From an uncultured Ruminococcus sp. (GTDB taxonomy: Bacteria; Bacillota; Clostridia; Oscillospirales; Ruminococcaceae), in contig UQXS01000037.1 in NCBI GenBank assembly GCA_900545125.1, forward strand, positions 1 through 14,587: a stretch of 14,587 nucleotides of DNA. Reading direction: 5' to 3'. Of the stretch, positions 6,868-14,587 are shown in pieces. The position numbers and the translations under genes were made by a program. Below the pieces are notes generated by a model. The model made no database searches. It saw nothing but the letters and a program-made list of their open reading frames with translations, and had not been told where the DNA came from. Numbering within the stretch: the stretch's first letter is position 1; every line of letters starts with the position of its first letter.

Positions 6868-7954
6868 TGAACCGGAAAAGGACAATATCGCCGTCCTGCA
6901 TTACGTATTCCTTGCCCTCCAGACGGACAAGACCTTTTTCCTTTGCAGCCGCCATTGAGCCGCATTCCATAAGGTCGTCAAAGGAGATGACCTCGGCACG
7001 GATAAAGCCTTTTTCAAAGTCGGTGTGAATTTTTCCGGCTGCCTGCGGTGCTTTCGTGCCCTTGGTGATAGTCCATGCACGGACTTCCTGCTTGCCGGCT
7101 GTAAGGTAGGAAATCAGTCCGAGAAGTGAATATCCCTCCTTGATTATGCGGTTCAGCCCCGATACCTCCAGACCGAGTTCCCCAAGGAACATAGCCTTTT
7201 CATCGCTTTCCATATCGGATATTTCCGCCTCGATCTGTGCACAGATAGGCAGAACGGCGGAGTGTTCCTCTTCGGCAAGAGCCTTTACTTTCTGATAGTT
7301 TTCATTGGTTTCGATATTGTTTATGAAATCGTCCTCGCTGAGGTTGGCGGCATAGATAACAGGTTTTGCGGAGAGGAGGGGAGTGGATTTTATAAGTTCC
7401 CTTTCGTCATCCGTGAAATCGAATGCTCTTGCGGATTTTCCGTTTTCCAGATGATTTTTCAGACGTTCCAGAAAATCAATTTCAGCAAGATATTTCTTGT
7501 CGCCCTTAACGGCTTTTTTAGCACGGTCGATGCGTCGTTCTATCATTTCGATATCGGAGAAAATAAGCTCCAGGTTAATAGTTTCTATGTCACGGAGAGG
7601 GTTGATAGAGCCGTCAACGTGAATTATGTTTTCGTCCTCGAAGCATCTTACCACGTGAACGACAGCGTCTACCTCACGTATATCCGCAAGAAATTTGTTT
7701 CCGAGACCTTCGCCCTTTGAAGCTCCCTTGACAAGACCGGCAATATCCACGAATTCAAGGGTTGCCGGAGTAAATTTGTCAGGTTCGTACATTTCGGCGA
7801 GCTTGTCCAGCCGTTCATCGGGAACGGAAACGATTCCCACGTTTTTTTCTATGGTGCAGAAAGGGTAGTTTGCCGATTCTGCGCCGGCGTTTGTAAGTGC
7901 GTTGAAGAGAGTGCTTTTGCCCACGTTGGGCAGACCAACCATACCAAGTTTCAT
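6860..7954 (-). CDS. ychF: Redox-/ribosome-associated ATPase YchF (OLA1 family)
   Basis: The 364-aa product is full length for the Obg-related YchF family, which binds ATP rather than GTP and associates with ribosomes and stress responses. The P-loop GLPNVGKST is at 7-15, switch II DIAGLVKGASKGEGLG at 70-85, and NLSE at 204-207 replaces the NKxD guanine-specificity motif, as is typical of the family. A helical segment (about 130-190) and the C-terminal TGS domain (about 280-362) complete the fold. The gene lies 25 nt after the EAL gene with an AAAGGA site about 13 nt before the ATG, and it overlaps the start of ttcA by 8 nt, so the three are probably cotranscribed. The identification is secure and nothing in the sequence is abnormal. 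Confidence 0.97.
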   Translation of the reverse strand: MKLGMVGLPNVGKSTLFNALTNAGAESANYPFCTIEKNVGIVSVPDERLDKLAEMYEPDKFTPATLEFVDIAGLVKGASKGEGLGNKFLADIREVDAVVHVVRCFEDENIIHVDGSINPLRDIETINLELIFSDIEMIERRIDRAKKAVKGDKKYLAEIDFLERLKNHLENGKSARAFDFTDDERELIKSTPLLSAKPVIYAANLSEDDFINNIETNENYQKVKALAEEEHSAVLPICAQIEAEISDMESDEKAMFLGELGLEVSGLNRIIKEGYSLLGLISYLTAGKQEVRAWTITKGTKAPQAAGKIHTDFEKGFIRAEVISFDDLMECGSMAAAKEKGLVRLEGKEYVMQDGDIVLFRFNV

Positions 7955-7979
7955 TTTAATTTACAGTTCCTTTCGTTTT

Positions 7980-10718
7980 TCAATTACTGTTGTGGGGGAT
8001 TCTTCTGTTGTTTACAAGTGAGTTCACAGCGCCGCCCCTTATAGTTATATCGCCGTCGGATGTGCCGATATCTTTCGGATTGGAGGCGAGAATACTCATA
8101 GTAACGGCAGAATCAATAAGAGAAACACTGCCTGATCCTGATGCGTCGCCGATACCGGTAACATCGTCACCCTCGGAATCTATTATTACCTCGGAGTCCT
8201 GTATTTTCGTATTGACATTTCCGCCGCAGGTACCTATGCAGGTGTTCTTTGCCGACCGCATTTTCATGTTGACTTTGCCCTTGCTTATATAGATGCTTCC
8301 TTCACCTTCGTCAAGAATGCCTATTCCGGCAGTCTGAGCACCGGTGCAGCTTATGCGTATATCTCCGGCGGAAGTTATTGAGGCGATGCCGCTGAGACTT
8401 CCGATTCCTGCGACCTTGATTCCGGACATGGTGATATCCAGACTGCACTTGTCGGATATATTAATGTCGGCGTCTCCGTGGAAGCTTCCGACTGCAAGAC
8501 CGTTGTGTGTATGCATGAGAAGCTTTATATTGCCGGAAATCAGATTTATTTCCGATTCGCTTTCGTTATATCCGCCGCCGATGCAGAGACAATCGTTGCC
8601 GTTGGAGACGATCTCAAGTGTTCCGGCGGTATCAATGGTGATATCGCCGTAGCCGTGTTCGTGGTCGTTGCCGATTCCGATACCGTCGGTAGCGTTGCCG
8701 TCAATGGTCAGCGATCCTTTTCCGGTCAGTTCAAACTGAGAACCCATAGGTACATAGATGCCGGAATATCCCAGCCTGTTGTTTTTGCTGATATTCAGGC
8801 AAAGTCTTGCGTACTCGCCCACAGCGATAGTGGGTTTGCTGTTTCCGCTGGTTATATTTACGTTTTTCAGCGTCAGGTCGCAGCTGTGATTATCCATGAT
8901 AGAGATATTCATATTTACCGGCTTGTCGGGATCTCCGACGATTGTAAGTTTGCTCTGATAAATGTGTATATCCGTGTATTTTTCAAGTGCGAGCCGGAGA
9001 ATATCCAGTTCGGAATCGTTCCGTGCATTGTATATTTTCTTTACTCCGTTCGGACGGACTTCAAGATTTGTTTTGATGATCTCGTCCTTGATGTCCGCTG
9101 AAATGCTGTTCAGGAAGAGCGGCTTTGGCTTTGACGTCACGTATCCCTGAACCAGATCGACGCCAAGGCGGATAACGGTTTTAAGTTCCTGAAGCGTTTC
9201 AACGCCCTCTGCAAGTGACTGGAGCTGATTGTCGTGGCAGAATTCAATGACTGACGTTACGAGCTGCTGCTTTTTCAGATCGTTCTGTATATCGCTTATA
9301 AGCGAGCGGTCGATCTTGATATAATCGGGGGAATATTTCAGCAGATTAGAACTGTTTGCATATCCCGAGCCGTAATCGTCAATAGCAAGCTGAGCATGGG
9401 TGAAGCCGCATCGTTTTTTGAGAGTTTCGATCTCGCTGCGGGAAGCGGCACTGTTTTCCACTATTTCGATGATACATTTTTCGATGAGTTCACCGTACGT
9501 GAGATAAAGTTCATTGTAGTCGTCGTCCGTAAGCAGAGCATTGGGCAGACAGTTGATAAAAAGCTTTTTGGTTTCAAATATCTGCTGGTTGTCGCTTAGT
9601 ATTTTGAGGGTATTGAAGAAAGTGTGCTTTTCTATCTCGTAGAGATTTTTCTGGCTGTCGGCGATTTTCAGTATCTGCGACGGAGTCATTTTTATATCGC
9701 CGGTCGTTCTCATAAGGGCTTCATATGCCACGATCTCTCCGGTATTGGTTTCAACAATAGGCTGAAAATAGTAGGTGAGAAGATTTTCACGGATGATCCT
9801 TGAGAAAAGCAGTGCGTTTTTGTAGGAATCCTTTTCCCTGATATAATTTTCCTCCGAGAACCAGTTTATAACGCAGCGGCGGTCGCTTCTTGCTTCGTAC
9901 AGAGCAAATTCCGAATAGTTTACAAGCATATTAAAATCCGACGCTTCATCCGGATAGGACGAACATCCGATAGAAAGGCTGAGACGGCTTTTGTCAGAAA
10001 TGTCAATTATCTCGCCGAAATCATCAGTCAGAACGCAGTTCTGGACGGCTTCGTCCATGTTGTTCAGGATGTTGTAGATAGTCATTTTATCGTAATCGCT
10101 GAAAAATGCGCATATCTCATAATTTGACTTGAATCCGATAATTATATTGTCGGCAGAAAAGCTTTTTATCGTTTCCGCCACGGATGTCAGACAGTTGTTG
10201 GCGTTGTCAACAGTCAGGTAAGAACCAAGCTTATCCAGTCCGTTGACATAGAGGGTAGCAAGGCAGCAGCGTTTTACTTTCGGCATGATCTTCTTTACCT
10301 TGTTTGAAAACGACGGATAGGACAGAAGTCTTGTAACGGGGTCAAGTTCCGTAAAGCGGTCAGGCTTGCTGATCTCGTTAATGCGCCGTGAAAAGTCCTG
10401 AATAAATCCGAGCCATTCATCGCTGCTTTCATATATATTCATTTTTATGTAGCGTGAAACGTTTCCGTTCTGGAATTTATAGATATGTTTCTGCCCCTCG
10501 ACCGGATTTTTCGATATCTTTTCGAGAAGATTGAAGAATTCAAATTCGTTCATTTTTTTTGCAGGGCATGAAAGCATACGGCAGGCTTCATCGTCAAGAT
10601 AGGCTGTTCTTTCCTTTGCGATATACATAAAAGCCCCGATATTTCCGACGAACTGCTGAAAAATGAGCCAGTCACGGCTGAGTTCGGGAGGGCTTTTTTC
10701 CAGATTAAAAATACTCAT
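7980..10718 (-). CDS. PAS / degenerate GGDEF / EAL c-di-GMP phosphodiesterase with C-terminal beta-helix-like domain
   Basis: The product is 912 aa with no signal peptide or membrane helix, so it is probably cytoplasmic. Residues about 20-115 look like a PAS sensor. Residues 126-285 are a GGDEF fold (DPVTRLL start, SLSIGCSSYP, ALYEAR) whose signature loop is replaced by FKSNYE (196-201), so it should not make c-di-GMP. The EAL domain (about 305-535) keeps its catalytic set: E333 of EAL, N389, E418/E421, D447 and D448 of IDDYGSGY, K468, E504 of AEGVE and Q524, predicting active c-di-GMP hydrolysis. Residues about 590-900 carry at least eight 27-32-residue repeats, each with a GIG-like core (about 680, 712, 742, 771, 798, 827, 855, 883). 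This resembles a right-handed parallel beta-helix such as Cthe_2159-type carbohydrate-binding domains. The start follows GGAG by 5 nt. The gene heads the operon with ychF and ttcA. Confidence 0.9.
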   Translation of the reverse strand: MSIFNLEKSPPELSRDWLIFQQFVGNIGAFMYIAKERTAYLDDEACRMLSCPAKKMNEFEFFNLLEKISKNPVEGQKHIYKFQNGNVSRYIKMNIYESSDEWLGFIQDFSRRINEISKPDRFTELDPVTRLLSYPSFSNKVKKIMPKVKRCCLATLYVNGLDKLGSYLTVDNANNCLTSVAETIKSFSADNIIIGFKSNYEICAFFSDYDKMTIYNILNNMDEAVQNCVLTDDFGEIIDISDKSRLSLSIGCSSYPDEASDFNMLVNYSEFALYEARSDRRCVINWFSEENYIREKDSYKNALLFSRIIRENLLTYYFQPIVETNTGEIVAYEALMRTTGDIKMTPSQILKIADSQKNLYEIEKHTFFNTLKILSDNQQIFETKKLFINCLPNALLTDDDYNELYLTYGELIEKCIIEIVENSAASRSEIETLKKRCGFTHAQLAIDDYGSGYANSSNLLKYSPDYIKIDRSLISDIQNDLKKQQLVTSVIEFCHDNQLQSLAEGVETLQELKTVIRLGVDLVQGYVTSKPKPLFLNSISADIKDEIIKTNLEVRPNGVKKIYNARNDSELDILRLALEKYTDIHIYQSKLTIVGDPDKPVNMNISIMDNHSCDLTLKNVNITSGNSKPTIAVGEYARLCLNISKNNRLGYSGIYVPMGSQFELTGKGSLTIDGNATDGIGIGNDHEHGYGDITIDTAGTLEIVSNGNDCLCIGGGYNESESEINLISGNIKLLMHTHNGLAVGSFHGDADINISDKCSLDITMSGIKVAGIGSLSGIASITSAGDIRISCTGAQTAGIGILDEGEGSIYISKGKVNMKMRSAKNTCIGTCGGNVNTKIQDSEVIIDSEGDDVTGIGDASGSGSVSLIDSAVTMSILASNPKDIGTSDGDITIRGGAVNSLVNNRRIPHNSN

Positions 10719-10732
10719 AACTGCTCCAAGTG

Positions 10733-10801
10733 CCGCATATTATTGATCGTGGGAGATCATGCGGAGCTGCATTGAACGGTTTGCAGCGACCGGATTTTCC
10801 G
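10733..10801 (-). promoter_or_regulatory. Three-hairpin 5' leader of the EAL gene
   Basis: The untranslated leader from the promoter at 10818-10846 to the ATG is about 90 nt and holds three hairpins. The first is CGGA/TCCG (10801-10791). The second is GCTGCA/TGCAGC (10787-10766). The third is CCGCAT/ATGCGG (10764-10733) with an inner GATC/GATC extension. The third ends only a few bases before the TTGGAG ribosome binding site. No match to the c-di-GMP-I or -II riboswitch consensus is seen. A translational control role is possible but unproven. Confidence 0.4.
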
Positions 10802-10817
10802 TATTTATACATATAAT

Positions 10818-10846
10818 ATTATACAACCTTATACACTTAAAGTCAA
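10818..10846 (-). promoter_or_regulatory. Near-consensus sigma-A promoter for the EAL-ychF-ttcA operon
   Basis: TTGACT (-35, 10846-10841) and TATAAT (-10, 10823-10818) are separated by 17 bp on the minus strand. The site lies immediately after the rpoD terminator. It predicts a start near 10811 and a leader of about 90 nt. Confidence 0.88.
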
Positions 10847-10854
10847 TAGAAAAC

Positions 10855-10886
10855 AAAAAATTCCGCCCTGTATCAACAGAGCGGAA
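10855..10886 (-). terminator. Intrinsic terminator of the dgt-dnaG-rpoD operon
   Basis: ATTCCGCTCTG (10886-10876) and CAGGGCGGAAT (10870-10860) form an 11-bp stem with one G-U pair and a loop of about 6 nt, followed by a run of six U (10860-10855). It begins 17 nt after the rpoD stop and separates the operon from the promoter of the EAL gene. Confidence 0.92.
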
Positions 10887-10903
10887 TGCCGGATATGTAT
10901 GCA

Positions 10904-11986
10904 TCAGTCAAGAAAATCCTTGACCTTTTTGCTTCTGCTCGGATGGCGAAGCTTTCTCAGCGCCTTTGCTTCGATCTGGCGGATGCGTTCACGTGTGACA
11001 TCGAAGCGCTGACCTACCTCTTCAAGGGTGCGTGATTTACCGTCCTCAAGACCGAATCTCAGTTTGAGAACCTTTGCCTCACGGTCGGTAAGAGTTGCAA
11101 GAACTTCGTTGAGCTGTTCTCTGAGGAGTGTATGAGAAGCTGCCTCAGCCGGTGCGGGGGCGTTGTTGTCGGGGATGAAATCGCCCAGGTGACTGTCCTC
11201 TTCTTCACCGATAGGGGTTTCCAGGGAAACGGGATCCTGAGCCACACGCATGATCTCACGAACTTTGTCAACAGGCATATTTATCTTTTCGGCTATCTCC
11301 TCCGGACTTGGGTCGTGACCGTTTTCGTGGAGAAGCTGGCTTGAAACTTTTTTGACCTTTGTGATGGTCTCAACCATGTGGACGGGTATACGTATAGTTC
11401 TTGCCTGATCGGCAATTGCTCTTGTGATAGCCTGACGTATCCACCATGTAGCGTATGTCGAGAACTTGAATCCTTTGGTGTAATCAAACTTTTCAACAGC
11501 CTTGATAAGACCGAGATTTCCCTCTTGTATAAGGTCAAGGAACTGCATTCCTCTGCCGACGTACTTTTTGGCAATGCTTACGACGAGACGGAGATTAGCC
11601 TCTGAAAGTCTTTTTTTCGCATAGGGATCACCCTTTGCCATTCTCTGGGCAAGTTCGATTTCCTCTTCGGTTGTAAGCAGGGGAACACGTCCGATTTCTT
11701 TCAGATAGATCTTTACCGGGTCGTCGATAGCGATTCCCTCGGTGGACAGAGCAAGTTCAAGGTCGTCGGTAAGGGTGGAGTCAAGACCTATTTTCAGGTC
11801 TGCGTCGATGTTCATATCCTCAACTATCTCAATGTTGAGGTTCTCGCAGTTATCATAGAAGGTATTGATCTGGTCAACGTCAAAATCCATTTCTTCGAGA
11901 GCATCTGTGATTTCCTTGGTTGTCAGCTTTCCGTTAGCTTTGCCCTGTTCCATAAGGGCGTCAATGGTGTGCCTTTTGTTTTCCAT
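10904..11986 (-). CDS. rpoD: RNA polymerase primary sigma factor RpoD/SigA
   Basis: The 360-aa product is typical in length for the Gram-positive housekeeping sigma factor, which directs RNA polymerase to TTGACA/TATAAT promoters like those found in this window. A short region 1.1-like N-terminus carries an acidic stretch. Region 1.2 begins at DDPVKIYLKEIG (88-99). Region 2 spans about 126-197, including the -10 recognition helix FSTYATWWIRQAI (175-187). Region 3 follows, and region 4 spans about 293-360 with the -35 helix-turn-helix LEEVGQRFDVTRERIRQIEAK (321-341). The start at 11986 follows a strong AGGAGG site that overlaps the dnaG stop codon (TAGGAGG), which indicates tight translational coupling. 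It is the last gene of the operon, ending at a strong terminator. The identification is certain. Confidence 0.98.
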   Translation of the reverse strand: MENKRHTIDALMEQGKANGKLTTKEITDALEEMDFDVDQINTFYDNCENLNIEIVEDMNIDADLKIGLDSTLTDDLELALSTEGIAIDDPVKIYLKEIGRVPLLTTEEEIELAQRMAKGDPYAKKRLSEANLRLVVSIAKKYVGRGMQFLDLIQEGNLGLIKAVEKFDYTKGFKFSTYATWWIRQAITRAIADQARTIRIPVHMVETITKVKKVSSQLLHENGHDPSPEEIAEKINMPVDKVREIMRVAQDPVSLETPIGEEEDSHLGDFIPDNNAPAPAEAASHTLLREQLNEVLATLTDREAKVLKLRFGLEDGKSRTLEEVGQRFDVTRERIRQIEAKALRKLRHPSRSKKVKDFLD

Positions 11987-11997
11987 AAAAGTTCCTC

Positions 11998-13740
11998 CTA
12001 TTTTTTACTTTTTGATTTAAAAAGTTTGCGTAAGTCATCGTCGCTCATATTTTTGCTGTCTGACGATCTGTAACTTTTAAGAACGTTTATGCAGTCGGCA
12101 AAAACGCTTCTGTTTATGGCAAATTCACGGTTTGTAACATCTATCCGACTTATTCTGCCCATTTCTTCGCCGGAAAATTCGCCTGCAAGAAGTGAGAGAG
12201 AAAAATTTTCTGATGTTTTCATTTTTTCCAGAAGAGCCGTGTATATCTTTCTGTTCAGTGCGGTTATGAATATATCAGGCGGAGCATCTTTTTCAATATC
12301 GGCTGCTTCCGCCGGATGCTTCATCAGAAAATAAATAATATTTTCCTCTGCCTTTGATTCCTTTTTGTGTTCCTGTGCTTCCGGGTTAAGGTCGTCACGG
12401 CTGTATGCGGCTTTCGACGTTATATTGCGCCATTCCGACTTTTGTTCCGTCCGCTGATTCTTTTTCAGCAGACCGTTTATATGTGTTTTCAGCACTTCGG
12501 TAGGAATATCGCATTTGCGTGATGTCCTTGAAATATAGACCTCACGTTCGAGTGGCGATTCAATGGCAGCCAGCACCTTTGAAGCACGGCGGAGAAGCTC
12601 AACACGTCCCGCTTCGGTGGAAAGGTCAAGACCGTCCTCACATTTGTCGAGCATAAAATCATTTGCGTCGTCCGAGCCGTCGATAAGCATTTTAAAGCGG
12701 TCACGTCCGAATTTTTTTATATATTCGTCCGGATCTTTTGCGCCGTCCATACGGAGAATTCTGGTACGAATCCCTACGTCTGCAAAATGATTTATAGCCT
12801 TTTGTGTAGCTTTCTGACCTGCGCCGTCGCTGTCGTAGGCTATAACTATTTCCTCGGCGTAGTGGCTCATAAGCCGTGCCTGATTCGGGGTGATAGCCGT
12901 ACCAAGGGTGGCGACAACGTTTTCGAAGCCTGCCTGATTCACGGCAATAACATCCATGTATCCCTCGCAGAGAATAAGCCGTTTGGTATCGGCGTTTTTG
13001 GCGAAGTTCATGGAAAACAGATTAGAACCCTTGTCGAAAACAGGAGTTGCTCCGGTGTTGAGATATTTCGGCTGGGAATTATCCAGAACACGTCCGCCGA
13101 ATCCTATTATATTTCCCCTGAGATCAATGATCGGGAACATGACACGTTTGCGGAAAATATCGAAGATATTGCCTTTTTTCGATCTTGAACCAAGCCATGC
13201 ATCAGTTATTTCGTCGTCAGAATATCCCTTTGAACGGAGCATATCCGTCAGGGCACTCCAGGAATCGGGAGCATATCCGAGACCGTATTTCTTTATTGTC
13301 TGGGGAGAAAGTTTTCGGTCGGCGAAATATTTAAGTCCCGATTTATCGCTGCCCCTGATAAGCTGGGTGTAGAAAAAGTTTGCGGCAAGACGGTTCATTT
13401 CGTATATCCTTGTTTTCCGTTTGGCAAGCTGACTGTCACGTGAATTTTCTTTTGGTATCTCCATTCCGGAACGCTGTGCAAGCAGCTTGACGGCTTCGGT
13501 GAAATCCAGGTTCTCAATTTTCATTATAAAGGTTATAACGTCCCCCCCTGCGCCGCATCCGAAGCAGTAAAAGCTCTGTGTATCGGTAAAAACGGTGCAT
13601 GACGGAGTTTTTTCCGAATGAAAAGGGCAGGAACAGATATAATTTCTGCCTCGTCTTATGATATTCACATACGCTCCCATAACGGTATCAATGGGGTTGG
13701 CAGTCCGGAGTCTGTAAAGAAATTCGTCATTCGTTTTCAT
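11998..13740 (-). CDS. dnaG: DNA primase DnaG
   Basis: The 580-aa product synthesises RNA primers for DNA replication. The CHC2 zinc-binding domain is at the N-terminus, with CPFH (C38, H41) and CFGC (C59, C62) as metal ligands. The catalytic core includes the segment IIDLRGNIIGFGGRVL (204-219) and the TOPRIM domain with EGYMD (259-263), TLGTA (278-282) and DSDGAG (303-308), which hold the metal-binding acidic residues. The C-terminal part (about 430-580) is the less conserved helicase-interaction region. The start at 13740 follows AAGGAG at suitable spacing and lies 12 nt after the dgt stop. Its own stop overlaps the rpoD ribosome binding site. The order dgt-dnaG-rpoD matches the conserved macromolecular synthesis cluster of Clostridia. 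The gene is complete and ordinary. Confidence 0.98.
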   Translation of the reverse strand: MKTNDEFLYRLRTANPIDTVMGAYVNIIRRGRNYICSCPFHSEKTPSCTVFTDTQSFYCFGCGAGGDVITFIMKIENLDFTEAVKLLAQRSGMEIPKENSRDSQLAKRKTRIYEMNRLAANFFYTQLIRGSDKSGLKYFADRKLSPQTIKKYGLGYAPDSWSALTDMLRSKGYSDDEITDAWLGSRSKKGNIFDIFRKRVMFPIIDLRGNIIGFGGRVLDNSQPKYLNTGATPVFDKGSNLFSMNFAKNADTKRLILCEGYMDVIAVNQAGFENVVATLGTAITPNQARLMSHYAEEIVIAYDSDGAGQKATQKAINHFADVGIRTRILRMDGAKDPDEYIKKFGRDRFKMLIDGSDDANDFMLDKCEDGLDLSTEAGRVELLRRASKVLAAIESPLEREVYISRTSRKCDIPTEVLKTHINGLLKKNQRTEQKSEWRNITSKAAYSRDDLNPEAQEHKKESKAEENIIYFLMKHPAEAADIEKDAPPDIFITALNRKIYTALLEKMKTSENFSLSLLAGEFSGEEMGRISRIDVTNREFAINRSVFADCINVLKSYRSSDSKNMSDDDLRKLFKSKSKK

Positions 13741-13752
13741 GGGGACTCCTTG

Positions 13753-14587
13753 TTATTTCCAGAATTTCGGAACGAAAAGTTCGGTGTACAGATCAACTGC
13801 ATATTCGTCGCTCATTCCGGAAATATAGTCGCATACAGCACGATGTTCGTCTGTTTTCCGCATAATTTCCTGATATTCCGCCGGCAGCAGAGAGCTGTTT
13901 TCGATAAAGAATGAATAGAGTTTTTTCACCAGAAGTTCAGCCTTGTATTCCTCCTGCTTTGCTGCCGGATTTGTATATACCCTTTCAAACATAAACGATC
14001 TGAGTTCGTCATGAGCTTTCCGGATTTCCGGTGCGAAGTCTATCGTATCAGTGCCGTGTTCAATGACGGAAGCGATAAGGGTGGTTATTCTTTGGGTTTT
14101 GGTGTTTCCGAGGACATCGGTGCATTTTGCAGGAAGATCCTGCGAAAAAAGAATTCCAGCACGGATAGAGTCCTCGATATCGTGATTTATGTAAGCAATA
14201 GTATCGGCGAGCCGGACTATACAGCCTTCCTTTGTCTCTGCGACTCTATTGGTGTGACATTCTATGCCGTTTCGCACGGCGTAGGTCAGGTTAAGTCCAC
14301 GACCGTTTTTTTCGATTTCTTCCACCACGCGGACGCTTTGCAGATAGTGTCTGAATCCGTGGGGACATATCTCGTTCAGAACAGCCTCTCCGCAGTGACC
14401 GAAAGGGGAGTGTCCGAGATCGTGACCGAGAGCGACAGCTTCTGTAAGATCTTCATTCATTCCCATCCCCCTGGAAATAGTCCGGGCGATCTGGGAAACT
14501 TCAAGAGTATGTGTCAGCCGTGTTCGGTAGTGATCGCCGACGGGAGAGAGGAAAACCTGCGTTTTTCGTTTGAGACGCCGGAACGAA
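13753..14587 (-). CDS. dgt: Deoxyguanosinetriphosphate triphosphohydrolase-like HD protein (5' end outside window)
   Basis: The reading frame stays open to the window edge. The visible 277 codons lack the true N-terminus, and the internal ATG at 14466 is not the start. Upstream of that ATG the frame reads FRRLKRKTQVFLSP, then DHYRTRLTHTLEVSQIAR. These are hallmark dGTPase sequences containing the first metal-binding His, followed by the HD motif in GHDLGHSPFGHCGE. dNTP triphosphohydrolases of this family cleave dNTPs to the nucleoside plus triphosphate and influence dNTP pools. Placement directly before dnaG, with a 12-nt gap, fits a replication-linked operon. Many Gram-positive members of this family are annotated as dGTPase-like without biochemical proof, so exact nucleotide preference is unknown. 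Confidence 0.93.
   Translation of the reverse strand, partial: SFRRLKRKTQVFLSPVGDHYRTRLTHTLEVSQIARTISRGMGMNEDLTEAVALGHDLGHSPFGHCGEAVLNEICPHGFRHYLQSVRVVEEIEKNGRGLNLTYAVRNGIECHTNRVAETKEGCIVRLADTIAYINHDIEDSIRAGILFSQDLPAKCTDVLGNTKTQRITTLIASVIEHGTDTIDFAPEIRKAHDELRSFMFERVYTNPAAKQEEYKAELLVKKLYSFFIENSSLLPAEYQEIMRKTDEHRAVCDYISGMSDEYAVDLYTELFVPKFWK

Noticed and set aside
10719..10811. c-di-GMP riboswitch before the EAL gene
   Set aside because: The GEMM-type conserved core is not present, although the leader is structured.
1..14587. CRISPR arrays, tRNA/rRNA genes, phage or toxin-antitoxin systems
   Set aside because: No regularly spaced repeats, no tRNA cloverleaf and no recognisable defence, phage or integrase proteins were seen on either strand.

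Overview
The window reads like a chromosomal core segment of an anaerobic Clostridia member, most like Ruminococcus or another Oscillospiraceae. This is judged from protein style, the order dgt-dnaG-rpoD, AGGAGG-type ribosome binding sites and consensus sigma-A promoters. It is an inference, because no rRNA or species marker is present. All ten protein genes lie on the minus strand, so transcription runs from high to low coordinates. There is no gene-free stretch longer than about 250 bases.

In transcription order, the first block (14587 to 10855) is a housekeeping operon: the 3' part of a dGTPase-type HD hydrolase gene (dgt, cut by the window edge), DNA primase (dnaG) and the primary sigma factor (rpoD). 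It closes with a strong intrinsic terminator. The second block (10846 to 6085) starts at a near-consensus promoter and has a leader of about 90 nt with three hairpins. It encodes a PAS / degenerate GGDEF / intact EAL protein with an unusual C-terminal beta-helix-like repeat domain, then the ATPase YchF, then a TtcA-type tRNA thiolation enzyme whose start overlaps the ychF stop.

The third block (6054 to 5039) is a 140-bp hairpin-forming inverted-repeat element (MITE-like) followed by a membrane-anchored metallophosphoesterase. A candidate promoter straddles one end of the element. The fourth block (5010 to 39) starts at another good promoter with a hairpin at the mRNA 5' end. It encodes the RlmB-type rRNA methyltransferase and an 846-residue membrane protein that looks like a catalytically dead P1B-type ATPase with a long charged cytoplasmic N-terminus. 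Next come a roughly 170-nt rod-shaped structured RNA, an intrinsic terminator, and an LCP-family cell wall ligase with a Q/Y-rich, prion-like N-terminus.

Four things stand out. First, the structured RNA plus terminator between the pseudo-ATPase and the LCP gene could be an unannotated ncRNA or an attenuator. Second, the pseudo-P-type ATPase keeps the family topology but has lost the catalytic motifs. Third, there is a cytoplasmic EAL to beta-helix fusion. Fourth, there is a MITE-like hairpin element. The remaining genes are ordinary housekeeping genes.
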